Source: Dasania marina DSM 21967
Lineage (GTDB): Bacteria > Pseudomonadota > Gammaproteobacteria > Pseudomonadales > Dasaniaceae
Length of the DNA stretch: 64,000 nt
Direction of reading: 5' to 3'
NCBI RefSeq assembly: GCF_000373485.1
Contig: NZ_KB891576.1
Span: 62,001 to 126,000, forward strand
Below the pieces are notes generated by a model. That model made no database searches. It was not told where the DNA came from and saw only the letters and a list, made by a program, of their open reading frames with translations. The position numbers and the translations under genes are program-made. Below are positions 10,069-18,946 of the stretch, in pieces. Position 1 is the stretch's first letter, and each line of letters starts with the position of its first letter.

Positions 10069-12189
10069 TTAGATCGCTGATTTAAAGCCCTCACCCTCTG
10101 CCGCCATACGCCGCAGTAATGGCGCTGGCTGCCAATATAAAGACCCTTGCGAAGCATGGAACTCTTCAACACGTTTCAGCACATTTATTAAACTCACTGT
10201 TTCGGCATAATAAATCGGCCCACCTCGATAACGAGGAAAACCGTAGCCATTAGCCAAAATCAAGTCAATATCTGACGGCCTCTGGGCAATACCCTCTTCT
10301 AGCAAGTGGCACGCCTCATTAATAATTGTATAGAGTAATCGCTCGACAATTTCTTTCGCCTCTAGCTTGCGTTGCGGCACACCAAGATGTTTAGCTTCAG
10401 CGACTATTAAGTGCTCTACCGCTGGGTCCACATCACGTTGCCGCGTCTTTGGGTCATAGCTATAAAAGCCAGCACTGCTTTTTTGGCCTAAACGCCCCTG
10501 CTCAACCAAAACATTGCCAATATGAAAATAACAGGGATCATCGGGCAAGTCGGTACGTGCTTGCCGCGCTTTGTAGCCTATGTCTAACCCTGCCATATCC
10601 AGCACTGACAAGGGGCCCATAGCCATTCCCCAATCCACCATCGCTTGATCCACTTGCGATGGCGTCGCCCCTTCTAGCAATAGCATCTGCGCCTCACGAC
10701 AATAGGCGCTAAATAAACGGTTACCAACAAAACCATAACCAACGCCCACCAAGGCCGTTACTTTGCCGATTTTTTTACCTAATTGCATAACCGTAGCAAT
10801 AACGTCGTCACTGCTGTGTTCGCCACGTACCACTTCCAACAATTTCATAATATTGGCAGGGCTGAAAAAATGCATACCAATCACATCTTCAGGTCGCTGG
10901 GTAAAAGCCGCTATTTTGTTCAGATCAAGATATGAAGTATTGCTGGCCAATATCGCTCCAGGCTTACAAACTCTGTCCAGCTCTTGAAACACTTGTTTCT
11001 TTACTTCCAGCGATTCAAACACAGCCTCAACAACGAGGTCAACGTCGGCCAGTTCGTCATAGTTCAAGCATCCCTTAATTAGAGAGAGTCTTTGCTCTAC
11101 CTGGCTTTCTGTCATACGTCCTTTTTTAGCACTGTCACGGTAATTTTTATCGATGGTCGCAAGCCCCCGCTCCAACGCGGCTGATTGCGCCTCTAGCAGC
11201 GTGACCGGAATACCAGCATTAGCAAAACACATCGTGATACCAGCGCCCATAGTACCGGCACCAATCACTGCAACTTTCGCTACCGAACGCGGTTGCACCG
11301 TTTTATCCAAATCGAGAATTTTGGTCGCCTGCCGCTCAGCAAAAAACTGGTAACGTAAGGCCTTAGACTGAGGCGAAGTCATGCACTCTAAAAACAGTTC
11401 GCGTTCACGCTTTAGACCTTCTAATAGAGACAACTGAGTAGCCGCTTCTACCGCGGACACAATACAGTGCGGCGAAAGGAATCCGCGGTAGCGCTTAGCT
11501 ACTCGCTCCCTAGTATCAGCAATTAACTGGGCCGTATCGCTGTTGCACTCTATAGCCAGCTCACCTGTACGCCGAATGGGGTTTGTTGCCCCTACGCCTT
11601 CATCGATCAGCTGATTAGCAAATTGCAGGGCGCCATCGAGTAAATTATCATTCACCACCCGATCAATTATTCCTATCTCCAATGCTTTTTGAGCCGCTAC
11701 TGGCTTACCATTGAGTATCATTTCCATAGCCTTCTCAACGCCGACTAACCGTGGCAAACGCTGGGTGCCCCCGCCTCCAGGCAACAATCCTAGGTTAACC
11801 TCGGGTAATCCCATGCTGGCCGATGATAGCGCACAACGGTAATGACAAGCTAAAGCCACTTCCAAACCACCCCCTAAAGCAGTTCCGTGTATAGCAGCGA
11901 CAATCGGTTTAGCTGAACCTTCCAGCGCAGCTAACACTTCAGCTAAAGCTGGACTTTGTGGCGGCTTGCCAAATTCTTTAATATCAGCCCCAGCGATAAA
12001 GGTTTTGCCTTTGCAGTACAGTACGATGGCCGCCACGTCATCGGAGTGCGCCTGCTCAATTGCCCCCAGAATACCGCCACGTAATGCCTGCGACAAAGCG
12101 TTTACCGGCGGGTTATCCAGTTGAATCACACCAACCCTATCTTGTTTATAATAATCAACGACTGTCACTATAGGATCCTTGTTAAACAT
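10069..12189 (-). CDS. Fused enoyl-CoA hydratase / 3-hydroxyacyl-CoA dehydrogenase (FadB/FadJ-like)
   Basis: A 706-residue bifunctional beta-oxidation enzyme. The N-terminal crotonase domain (about 1-190) keeps both catalytic glutamates, E110 in GGGLEVAL and E130 in LPEVNLG, with the oxyanion loop at AGADIKEF. The C-terminal dehydrogenase has the NAD motif GAGTMGAG (310-317), the catalytic His at 440 in GMHFFSPAN, and two C-terminal helical domains. It would hydrate an enoyl-CoA and oxidise the 3-hydroxyacyl-CoA. It is the last gene of a thioesterase-thiolase-FadB run (17 bp after the thiolase), inside the aromatic-CoA island, so a ring-derived dicarboxylyl-CoA is a likelier substrate than a plain fatty acyl-CoA. 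Its exact physiological substrate is inference. The start could be a few codons downstream. Confidence 0.93.
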   Translation of the reverse strand: MFNKDPIVTVVDYYKQDRVGVIQLDNPPVNALSQALRGGILGAIEQAHSDDVAAIVLYCKGKTFIAGADIKEFGKPPQSPALAEVLAALEGSAKPIVAAIHGTALGGGLEVALACHYRCALSSASMGLPEVNLGLLPGGGGTQRLPRLVGVEKAMEMILNGKPVAAQKALEIGIIDRVVNDNLLDGALQFANQLIDEGVGATNPIRRTGELAIECNSDTAQLIADTRERVAKRYRGFLSPHCIVSAVEAATQLSLLEGLKRERELFLECMTSPQSKALRYQFFAERQATKILDLDKTVQPRSVAKVAVIGAGTMGAGITMCFANAGIPVTLLEAQSAALERGLATIDKNYRDSAKKGRMTESQVEQRLSLIKGCLNYDELADVDLVVEAVFESLEVKKQVFQELDRVCKPGAILASNTSYLDLNKIAAFTQRPEDVIGMHFFSPANIMKLLEVVRGEHSSDDVIATVMQLGKKIGKVTALVGVGYGFVGNRLFSAYCREAQMLLLEGATPSQVDQAMVDWGMAMGPLSVLDMAGLDIGYKARQARTDLPDDPCYFHIGNVLVEQGRLGQKSSAGFYSYDPKTRQRDVDPAVEHLIVAEAKHLGVPQRKLEAKEIVERLLYTIINEACHLLEEGIAQRPSDIDLILANGYGFPRYRGGPIYYAETVSLINVLKRVEEFHASQGSLYWQPAPLLRRMAAEGEGFKSAI

Positions 12190-12205
12190 TTTATTTAGCT
12201 AATTT

Positions 12206-13414
12206 TTATACGCGCTCAATCACTAGCGCAATACCTTGGCCCATGCCGATACACATGGTGGCCAAACCGTAGCGACCGCCACTAAGCTCTAGCTGACGCA
12301 ATGCCGTTAGCATAATTCGTGCACCAGAAGCACCCAAAGGATGGCCCATTGCAATAGCGCCACCGTTGGGGTTCACCCTACTGTCATTGCTAGCTACGCC
12401 CATCTGCTGTAAACAACCTAGCGCTTGCGCAGCAAATGCTTCATTCAATTCAATAACGTCCATATCAGCTAAGGACAAGCCAGCGCGAGCCAGTGCTTTA
12501 CGGGATGCCTCTACCGGCCCCAAGCCCATTATGCGAGGTTCAATTCCGCTGATAGCCCCGGTTAATATTCTTCCCCTAGGAAGCAACTCGCATTTCTCTC
12601 CAGCAGATAATCCACCCAGCAACAAGGCTGACGCGCCATCGTTAATGCCAGAAGCATTACCGGCGGTGACAACGCCGGAGGCGAACATGGGGTTTAAGTT
12701 AGAAAGTTTTTCAAAGGTGGACTCTGGCCTGGGGTGCTCATCCTTATCGACAAGTATGGCCGGGTTGTTGCGTCCACGGCCTACCTCGACGCCGATAATT
12801 TCTCCTTCGAAATAACCCGCTTCAAAAGCACGCTGATATTTAGCTTGTGAATCTGCAGCGAAGCGGTCACAGGCTTCACGGCCAATCGCCAACTCCCGCG
12901 CTACATTTTCAGCGGTTTCTGGCATGCTATGGTCACCGAATGCAGCTATCAAATCGGGGTTTGGAAAGCGTGTGCCTATGGTCGTATCAAATACACTCAC
13001 GTCACGACTGAATGCTTTTTCCGCCTTGGCCATCACAAACGGCGCCCGACTCATGGATTCAACACCACAAGCCACATAAAAATCCCCTTCACCACAACGC
13101 AATGCCCTTGATACGTCCAATACCGCAGCCAAACTACTACCACAAAGCCTATTAACCGTTTGCCCACCCACAGTAACGGGTAGGCCCGATAACAGGCCTG
13201 CCATTCTCGCCACATTACGGCAGTCTTCCCCCGCCTGATTTGTGGCACCGGCTATGACTTCTTCTATAAATGGTGCGACTTGTGGATGGCGCTCAATCAA
13301 CTTACGAATAGTAAAGCCTAATAAGTTATCCGCGCGTAGCGGGGCTAAAACTCCCCCGTGACGGCCAAAAGGGGTACGGAGCCCGTCGTATATATATGCA
13401 GATTCAAGAGACAT
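12206..13414 (-). CDS. Acetyl-CoA acyltransferase (thiolase; beta-ketoadipyl-CoA-thiolase-like)
   Basis: A 402-residue degradative thiolase with all catalytic residues: the acyl-accepting Cys at 91 (NRLCGSSLAAV), His at 358 (GHPLGASGAR), Cys at 388 (MCIGMGQG), and the NEAFAAQ motif. It cleaves a 3-oxoacyl-CoA with CoA to acetyl-CoA and a shortened acyl-CoA in the cytosol. Resemblance to the beta-ketoadipyl-CoA thiolase group (PaaJ/PcaF), together with its neighbours, suggests it handles a dicarboxylyl-CoA made after ring opening. It sits between the thioesterase and the FadB-like gene, all on the minus strand with short gaps, so co-transcription is likely. The ATG at 13414 starts MSLESAYIYDGLRTPFGR, the normal thiolase N-terminus. 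Confidence 0.95.
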   Translation of the reverse strand: MSLESAYIYDGLRTPFGRHGGVLAPLRADNLLGFTIRKLIERHPQVAPFIEEVIAGATNQAGEDCRNVARMAGLLSGLPVTVGGQTVNRLCGSSLAAVLDVSRALRCGEGDFYVACGVESMSRAPFVMAKAEKAFSRDVSVFDTTIGTRFPNPDLIAAFGDHSMPETAENVARELAIGREACDRFAADSQAKYQRAFEAGYFEGEIIGVEVGRGRNNPAILVDKDEHPRPESTFEKLSNLNPMFASGVVTAGNASGINDGASALLLGGLSAGEKCELLPRGRILTGAISGIEPRIMGLGPVEASRKALARAGLSLADMDVIELNEAFAAQALGCLQQMGVASNDSRVNPNGGAIAMGHPLGASGARIMLTALRQLELSGGRYGLATMCIGMGQGIALVIERV

Positions 13415-13455
13415 TTTTCCACCAGAAATAAATTAAGACATTGTGAGAGCTTTTA

Positions 13456-13878
13456 TTAATCCGTTAAAAACTCGGCCATACGCTCACGCAGAGGGGCCGG
13501 GATAGAGATACTTTTTCCTTCGTTGTTACCAGAGGTATAGACCAACACATTCTGGGATTTGAGTACGGGCACACCATTATTAAACGCTTCAATTACCAGT
13601 GTAATCGAACCCCGCCCCAGCTTGTGAACCACCAATGTGAAATCCAGGATATCACCCATACGACTAGGAGATGAAAACTCACATTCAATCTTAACTGTCG
13701 GAACACCATCGTTACGTTCTATTATCAAATGAGTAAACGACCAATCAAGGGCAGATGCAAACCACTCTTCCACCACGGCATTAATCATCTCAAAATAGCG
13801 GGGGAAAAATACTATCCCGGCCGGATCACAGTCAGCGAAACGCACGGGTAACTTAATGTTAAACGTTTTATTAGTCAT
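13456..13878 (-). CDS. Acyl-CoA thioesterase, 4-hydroxybenzoyl-CoA thioesterase family
   Basis: A 140-residue hotdog-fold thioesterase. The active-site motif FADCDPAGIVFFPRYFE places the catalytic Asp at 18, the same motif and position type as Pseudomonas 4-hydroxybenzoyl-CoA thioesterase (Asp17). Aryl-CoA thioesterases of this kind often accompany CoA-dependent aromatic pathways, where they release CoA from stalled or excess thioesters. In this island a proofreading or overflow role on anthraniloyl-CoA or a related aryl-CoA is inferred. It is the first gene of the thioesterase-thiolase-FadB run and has a 14-bp perfect palindrome just upstream. Confidence 0.9.
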   Translation of the reverse strand: MTNKTFNIKLPVRFADCDPAGIVFFPRYFEMINAVVEEWFASALDWSFTHLIIERNDGVPTVKIECEFSSPSRMGDILDFTLVVHKLGRGSITLVIEAFNNGVPVLKSQNVLVYTSGNNEGKSISIPAPLRERMAEFLTD

Positions 13879-14283
13879 TTACATACCTCTCCACTTTACA
13901 GATAAATATCGATATTTTAGAAAAAAATAATGCAACATTGTATCAATAACGCTACGTCTTTAAATAATGTTTACAGGTAAGCTCTACACAGCGAAGCTGT
14001 TGCGCCTTTAATTCTACGCCGTCCATAACAGTGCAAGTATAATAAAGAGACGATAAGCAACGGCTTACTTATGTTATTCGCGCAGCTCATAATGACCTAA
14101 AAAAGATAGAGCTAGCGTTTATAAAAGTTACCACCACCATTTGCCACAAACGAATAGCAGCCAGCACAGCTGCTCCGCATGAAAACCCTAAAATAAAAGT
14201 CTATAAGCTATGGTCGCTATACCGCTTTCAATAATCGGAGCCTAATGGCAGTGATAAACGACTAGACACCGATACCTCGCTGT
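13879..14283. other. Intergenic region inside the catabolic island
   Basis: About 400 bp between the iorB-like gene and the thioesterase. It probably holds the promoter of the thioesterase-thiolase-FadB run, with the palindrome at 13904-13917. No coding region is supported. Around 14195-14215 a short stretch (AGTCTATAAGCTATGG, then TCGCTAT) resembles an arm of the palindromic element at 6446-6528 and may be a decayed copy. Confidence 0.45.
13904..13917. promoter_or_regulatory. 14-bp perfect palindrome upstream of the thioesterase gene
   Basis: AAATATCGATATTT is a perfect dyad 26 bp before the thioesterase ATG. Its AATATC/GATATT core resembles the inner arms (AATATCTT/AAGATATT) of the large dyad at 21336-21383. 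A regulator site is plausible, but short AT-rich palindromes also occur by chance. Confidence 0.35.
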
Positions 14284-15783
14284 TTAGGCTAATGCCTTTG
14301 CCAGCGCCTTGCCATCATCATCCGCTAGCGCAGCTTCTCGCCATAGTGCTACCGTAGCCGCAGGCGTTTGCGAAGACTGTTCGACACGAGTCAGAATTGT
14401 CTTCAATTGACGACTGGTACGTGAACGGGTTTCCCCGTAACCCTTGATTAAGCGCCCGCATTCGGCCAACTCTAGTGCCTGTTCAAACTGTCCTCGGGTA
14501 GCAGCGTTGCGTACTTCCTGCAACCAGACACTGAACAAAGCATATTCTTCGGAGTATGCGAGACTACTTCGACGCCAACGCCTCATGCCGGCAAGTAATC
14601 GCATCACCAGAAACACACTTACTGTATTGGTACGCAGCTTCTTGCCATTGGTAAAGCGACTCATCAGCGCCGAAACTATTTTGGAAGACTGCATACGACG
14701 CCCTAAACTAGCTGGCAGCATGCCACAGAATTCCTCAATTCTCGGCCGGAAAAAATCGGTTATATGTATTAATTGATCCGGATCGGCCTTGACCTCTTCA
14801 CGTACTTTTTCCATCCGCGTAGCGCGAGTTTTCAACTGCGCCACCCTGGGCACATCTTCAAAACACATCCAGAGCGAGAGATATCGGGCGGTCTCACGCG
14901 TCAAGGCAGAGTCTTCAAAACCGTTATCGAGGTCGCGAACAGCTTCCATTTCCAGTAAAAACTGTCTAGCGTAATCATAATCCTGATAGTCAACAAGCTT
15001 CACCAGCGCATGGTACATAGTTTCACGACAGGACTCAGGGAAGTCGTCCAAACGGGCCAGTAGTTTGCCTCCCTCAGCCGTCTTGGCTTTTTTGAGTACG
15101 GTGAAAACGTCTGGGGATACGGCTGAAACTTCAGGCTCAAACTGTTGTACTCCACCAGCGCTGGCTGCTTCGTAACTGGCGTGAAAAGCCGCAAGATTAG
15201 TTTTGACAGCCTTACCGGTTGCTTCGATCACCGCCACATAACTTGCTTTAGCAAACGGCAACACACCGGCCCCTGCCAGAGCACCCAACATAACCGAAGA
15301 GATCACTGAATTATGCTGTCTAGCCAACTCAGCCATATCGAAATGAATATACTCACGAGCATAACGCCCGGCGATTGCCTGCACTGTTTCAGGATCAATA
15401 GTACCGTCACCCAGATTTATCTTCTCCGTGATACCGTAAACCCGGTGATCAGACGCAATCAGGGCTGTACGATCAGGGGTAACAAAACCGCGCTGCACCA
15501 GACGCCCGGCTTCGGCCACCTCGGATGCAATGGCAATGTCTATATCACCCTGCGCGGGAAATAATGACATGACAGGCTGTGTTCCTTCTGGAATATCTGC
15601 ACGGGGAAACATTTCCAAGTAATAAATCGTAGCACCTGTACGCTGCGCAACACCGGCCAGAAAGGTACTTTGGCATAACCAGTTTTCGCGATCTGCTACG
15701 TCAATCACCCAATTAGTTAATACACCGCCACCCTCTCCACCGAGAGCGGCAATAACCATATTTATAGTGCTATCTCTGCTCAT
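14284..15783 (-). CDS. Indolepyruvate-oxidoreductase-type beta subunit with long C-terminal extension (IorB-like)
   Basis: This pairs with the IorA-like gene. The N-terminal 200 residues are the gamma-type 2-oxoacid:ferredoxin oxidoreductase domain (IAALGGEGGGVLTNWVIDVA, then AGVAQRTGATIYYLEMFP and IASEVAEAGRLVQRG). About 280 further residues form a helical, basic extension of the kind found in the IorB family often labelled DUF6537, with no obvious cofactor motif. I choose the ATG at 15783, not the GTG 45 bases upstream: it overlaps the IorA stop as ATGA and has GGGAG 9 bases before it. The complex decarboxylates an aryl-2-oxoacid to an aryl-CoA. In this context isatinate (2-aminophenylglyoxylate) is a strong candidate; indolepyruvate is the default alternative. 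Confidence 0.88.
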   Translation of the reverse strand: MSRDSTINMVIAALGGEGGGVLTNWVIDVADRENWLCQSTFLAGVAQRTGATIYYLEMFPRADIPEGTQPVMSLFPAQGDIDIAIASEVAEAGRLVQRGFVTPDRTALIASDHRVYGITEKINLGDGTIDPETVQAIAGRYAREYIHFDMAELARQHNSVISSVMLGALAGAGVLPFAKASYVAVIEATGKAVKTNLAAFHASYEAASAGGVQQFEPEVSAVSPDVFTVLKKAKTAEGGKLLARLDDFPESCRETMYHALVKLVDYQDYDYARQFLLEMEAVRDLDNGFEDSALTRETARYLSLWMCFEDVPRVAQLKTRATRMEKVREEVKADPDQLIHITDFFRPRIEEFCGMLPASLGRRMQSSKIVSALMSRFTNGKKLRTNTVSVFLVMRLLAGMRRWRRSSLAYSEEYALFSVWLQEVRNAATRGQFEQALELAECGRLIKGYGETRSRTSRQLKTILTRVEQSSQTPAATVALWREAALADDDGKALAKALA

Positions 15784-17960
15784 AGGGATTTCACTCCCTG
15801 TATATTTTCTTCTTTCGTCTGCAACCAACCGATCACAGTTTGCCGTACTTTACCTAACATACGATCGCGCCACCCTGGATTGTAAATCAAATCTACCCTA
15901 GAAAATGAAGGGCAAAGTACTGCGGTATGAACGTTCTCACCACAAACACCACAACCCACACAACTATTATCAACGTAAGAAACCGGGTCTTTACGCAGCG
16001 GGTCTGGGTTTGCTTTGATAGTAAGAGAGGGGCAACCCGAAAGGCGAATACAAGCGTGATCACCGGTGCAGGTGTCACTATCAATAACAAAACGCGCCCG
16101 CAACGTTCGCTTGCCTTCAGCGACCGAGCGTTTCATCAGCGGCTTGATCCGCCGCTGACGATTTAACATACATTCACCCTCAGCAATCACAACTTTTAAA
16201 CCTTCTTGCGGCGTAGTGAGCGCCTCACGCAAGGTGTCTTTCATCGCCTCAATATTGTAAGTGCTCACGGTGCGAATCCAATTCACGCCTGCGCCACGGC
16301 AAGCAGCTTCAATAAACTGCGGATGCTCACGGTTATGACTGTCAGTATCCATGGTCGTCGCGATGATTTTATTAGGCTCTACTATAGATGGAATATCCTG
16401 CCCGCCGGTTGCTGCTGCATAACCATTATTAACAATAATCAACAAGCCATCGTGCTTATTGAACACGGCACTGGTCACACCGCTGGTCAATCCGTTATGC
16501 CAAAAACCCCCATCCCCCATAATACTAATGGCTTTGTGAGGCAGAGTATGGCGAATACCAGAGGAGCTGGCCAAAGACAGGCCGTAGCCCATAATGGTAT
16601 TCCCTAGATTAAACGGTGCTAGGGTAGCGAATGAATGACAACCGATATCCGAGCTAATGTGGAACGGACCAATCTCTTCCTGTAGCTGTTTTACTGCAGA
16701 GAATAAAGGCCTTTCTGGGCACCCCGTACACAAACCGGAAGGCCGAGGCGGAACGTTAGCCAGCAACTCTTGCTGATCCTGCTCTGACAGCGGAGTTTCC
16801 ATCTCGGCTACCCGCTCACTGCTTAATGTAGGCGTAAGGCCAGCGGCTTCCATAAAGCGAGCTAAGCCGAGCAGCATTACTTGGCCAGTATATTCTCCCG
16901 CCATTGGCATTATGTCTTTGCCGAAAATCCGAGTCTGTATATCCTGACGTCGCAGCACGGTGTTAATACCTTGCTCCACGTATTCTGGCTGACCTTCCTC
17001 CAACACCAAAATTTGCTTTTTATCGGCGCAGAAACGAACCAACTCATCCGGCACCAATGGATAGGCAACATTCATCACATAGATAGGAATATCTGACTTG
17101 CCCATTACGTCAGACATACCCTGCCGCTGTAGCGCCCTAATCAATGTGTTGTAACAGCCGCCCTGAACGATAATACCGATATCCTGATGTTTGCCAGGGA
17201 AAAACTCGTTGAGCGCATGTTCTTGAATAAATTGTCTTGCCGCAGGCAATCGTGAAGATATTTTTTCCTGCTCTTGGGCGTAAATATTCGGCGGCAGAAT
17301 GATTTTTTCCGCCTCGCGGTTAGGCGTCACAGTATTAGTCTTATTGTACTTCGGTGATTTGTTATCACTGGCGATAAACTCTCCAGAGACGTGACAACCA
17401 CGAATACGCATCATAAAAAATACTGGCGTATTGCTAGCCTCAGATAACTCAAAACCTTTTTCTACCAAGTTGACAATGCTTGGCAAATTAGGCCTTGGGT
17501 CTAATAGCCACATTTGCGCTTTCATGGCAAAGGCATAGGTTCGCTCCTGCATGATGCTGGAGCCCTCACCATAGTCTTCGCCAACGATGACCAATGCTCC
17601 GCCGGTCACACCGGAAGATGCTAGGTTAGACAACGCATCGGACGCAACATTGGTACCTACCGTCGACTTCCAGGTAACAGCACCACGTAAGGGATAGTTA
17701 ATAGAGGCGCTTAGCATAGCTGCAGCCGTAGCCTCGCTACCCGCAGCTTCAAAATGCACACCCAACTCACCCAAAATTTCTTGCGAGTCGCTGAGCACAT
17801 CCATCAATGCAGATATCGGCGCCCCTTGGTAACCGCTGACATAAGACACGCCAGACTGCAGCAACGCTTTAGTGATGGCGAGAATGCCTTCACCTTTAAA
17901 CACGTCACCTTCACCGGCACGTAGTTTTAGGACTTCTTGAGAAAACGAACGTTCAGCCAT
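15780..17960 (-). CDS. Indolepyruvate-oxidoreductase-type alpha subunit (IorA-like, TPP and Fe-S)
   Basis: A 726-residue thiamine-diphosphate-dependent 2-oxoacid oxidoreductase subunit. The N-terminal pyrimidine-binding domain contains GYQGAPISALMDVLSD and FEAAGSEATAAAMLSASI. The TPP-binding domain is at about 478-515 (MGDGGFWHNGLTSG, then VNNGYAAATGGQ). A C-terminal ferredoxin-like domain is at about 627-690 with CVGCGVCGENVH and LCPSF; the other half has only three spaced cysteines (CTGDHACIRLSGCP), fewer than a classic two-cluster domain. It oxidatively decarboxylates an aryl-2-oxoacid and, with CoA, yields an aryl-CoA. It lies 6 bp after the cyclase and overlaps iorB by 4 bp, so all three are one transcript. 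The cyclase product isatinate is an aryl-2-oxoacid, which fits. Confidence 0.92.
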   Translation of the reverse strand: MAERSFSQEVLKLRAGEGDVFKGEGILAITKALLQSGVSYVSGYQGAPISALMDVLSDSQEILGELGVHFEAAGSEATAAAMLSASINYPLRGAVTWKSTVGTNVASDALSNLASSGVTGGALVIVGEDYGEGSSIMQERTYAFAMKAQMWLLDPRPNLPSIVNLVEKGFELSEASNTPVFFMMRIRGCHVSGEFIASDNKSPKYNKTNTVTPNREAEKIILPPNIYAQEQEKISSRLPAARQFIQEHALNEFFPGKHQDIGIIVQGGCYNTLIRALQRQGMSDVMGKSDIPIYVMNVAYPLVPDELVRFCADKKQILVLEEGQPEYVEQGINTVLRRQDIQTRIFGKDIMPMAGEYTGQVMLLGLARFMEAAGLTPTLSSERVAEMETPLSEQDQQELLANVPPRPSGLCTGCPERPLFSAVKQLQEEIGPFHISSDIGCHSFATLAPFNLGNTIMGYGLSLASSSGIRHTLPHKAISIMGDGGFWHNGLTSGVTSAVFNKHDGLLIIVNNGYAAATGGQDIPSIVEPNKIIATTMDTDSHNREHPQFIEAACRGAGVNWIRTVSTYNIEAMKDTLREALTTPQEGLKVVIAEGECMLNRQRRIKPLMKRSVAEGKRTLRARFVIDSDTCTGDHACIRLSGCPSLTIKANPDPLRKDPVSYVDNSCVGCGVCGENVHTAVLCPSFSRVDLIYNPGWRDRMLGKVRQTVIGWLQTKEENIQGVKSL

Positions 17961-17966
17961 CTGTCA

Positions 17967-18758
17967 TTATCTCCCGGGTACCAGTGCAAGAACGCGTGAA
18001 GGGCTACCTGACCCTCCGCGTATTTTGAGCGGCGCGGCAATAATTATTGCACCCGTAGCCGGTAATTGATCAAGATTACAAAGACTCGCGAGACCACATT
18101 TATTGGCTCCATGCATCAGATTGTGACAGGGGAACATCGGATCTTGAACGGGAGCTTGGCCCGCATCTGTGCCTACGGTTTCTACCCCTACCCCTGCTAT
18201 ATCACGCTCTGTGGTAAGAAAAGTAACCGTGGCTGGATCCCAACCTGGTGTGTGGCCACCATCCTCACGCATGCCTAAGTATTCGTCACTGTCCATTTTT
18301 TTGGACCAGTCAGTGCGGTACAACACCCAGGCGCCTTTGGGGATTTCACCATGCTTGGCCTCCCACGCCTTAATAAAATCGACATCCATTAAGAAATCAG
18401 GATCAGCCGCAGCTTCTGCCACCGCGTCAATCACAACTGCAGGTGCTACAAAACTTTTTAGTGGTAGCGTCTCAGTGGTGTTATTTTCAAGATCTTTACC
18501 CGACACCCAGTGGATAGGGGCGTCAAAGTGGGTGCCTGTGTGCTCCCCGCACTTTAAATTATTCCAGTACCACGCAGGGCCTTTGTCGTTGTAACGGGAG
18601 ATAGTCTCAATACTAAACGGCCAGGATTCTCCCCAACCAAAATCAGTTGGCAACTGCAGAGTAGGAGTACCTGGATGCAGCGTAGCAGTGAGATCTAGAA
18701 TGCGAATGCTTCCATCCAACAGACCTAGTGCAACGGTTTCCAATATGGAATTACTCAT
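17967..18758 (-). CDS. Isatin-hydrolase-like metal-dependent cyclase-family hydrolase
   Basis: A 263-residue member of the cyclase / kynurenine-formamidase-like fold. The metal motif GEHTGTHFDAPIHW puts H73, H77 and D79 at the positions I recall for the Mn-binding residues of the Labrenzia isatin hydrolase, with H83 as a further candidate catalytic residue. Other stretches also look like that enzyme from memory: AADPDFL, IKAWEAKHGEI, VGTDAGQAP and IIIAAPLKI. It would hydrolyse the amide ring of isatin to isatinate in the cytosol. The length matches isatin hydrolase and exceeds KynB (about 210). It is first in a cyclase-iorA-iorB transcript with GAGGAAAT before the ATG. An N-formylkynurenine or other cyclic-amide substrate is the alternative. 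Confidence 0.87.
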   Translation of the reverse strand: MSNSILETVALGLLDGSIRILDLTATLHPGTPTLQLPTDFGWGESWPFSIETISRYNDKGPAWYWNNLKCGEHTGTHFDAPIHWVSGKDLENNTTETLPLKSFVAPAVVIDAVAEAAADPDFLMDVDFIKAWEAKHGEIPKGAWVLYRTDWSKKMDSDEYLGMREDGGHTPGWDPATVTFLTTERDIAGVGVETVGTDAGQAPVQDPMFPCHNLMHGANKCGLASLCNLDQLPATGAIIIAAPLKIRGGSGSPSRVLALVPGR

Positions 18759-18787
18759 ATTATTTCCTCGGTTATTGTATTAGGTAT

Positions 18788-18809
18788 CCGTATAGCAGCA
18801 GCTATACGG
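18788..18809. promoter_or_regulatory. Hairpin in the leader of the cyclase gene
   Basis: Arms CCGTATAGC (18788-18796) and GCTATACGG (18801-18809) form a perfect 9-bp stem with a 4-base loop, ending 30 bp before the cyclase ATG. There is no T-run, so it is not a terminator; it may be an operator, or an RNA stem that sets relative expression of the genes on either side. Another inverted repeat (TATCATG/CATGATA) lies at 18835-18863. Confidence 0.4.
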
Positions 18810-18946
18810 TCTTCGCCAAAACGAGCAACATCGGTATCATGTACGCAACGCAAGCTCATGATATTTCATTACATCCATTTTATTTTGACCCCTAACATAG
18901 CTAGGGGGTGTTTCGGTTATAGTAACCGTTAAAAAAAGTGTTATTG

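Noticed and set aside
15784-15828. Upstream GTG start for the iorB-like gene
   Set aside because: It would overlap iorA by 49 bp; the ATG at 15783 has an ATGA overlap and a good GGGAG site.
17967-18758. Naming the cyclase kynurenine formamidase (KynB)
   Set aside because: Its length, sequence stretches and IorAB neighbours fit isatin hydrolase better; no kynurenine pathway genes are in the window.
18891-18930. Terminator after the monooxygenase gene (two short hairpins)
   Set aside because: On the minus strand the T-run precedes rather than follows the stem, so the classic form is not met.
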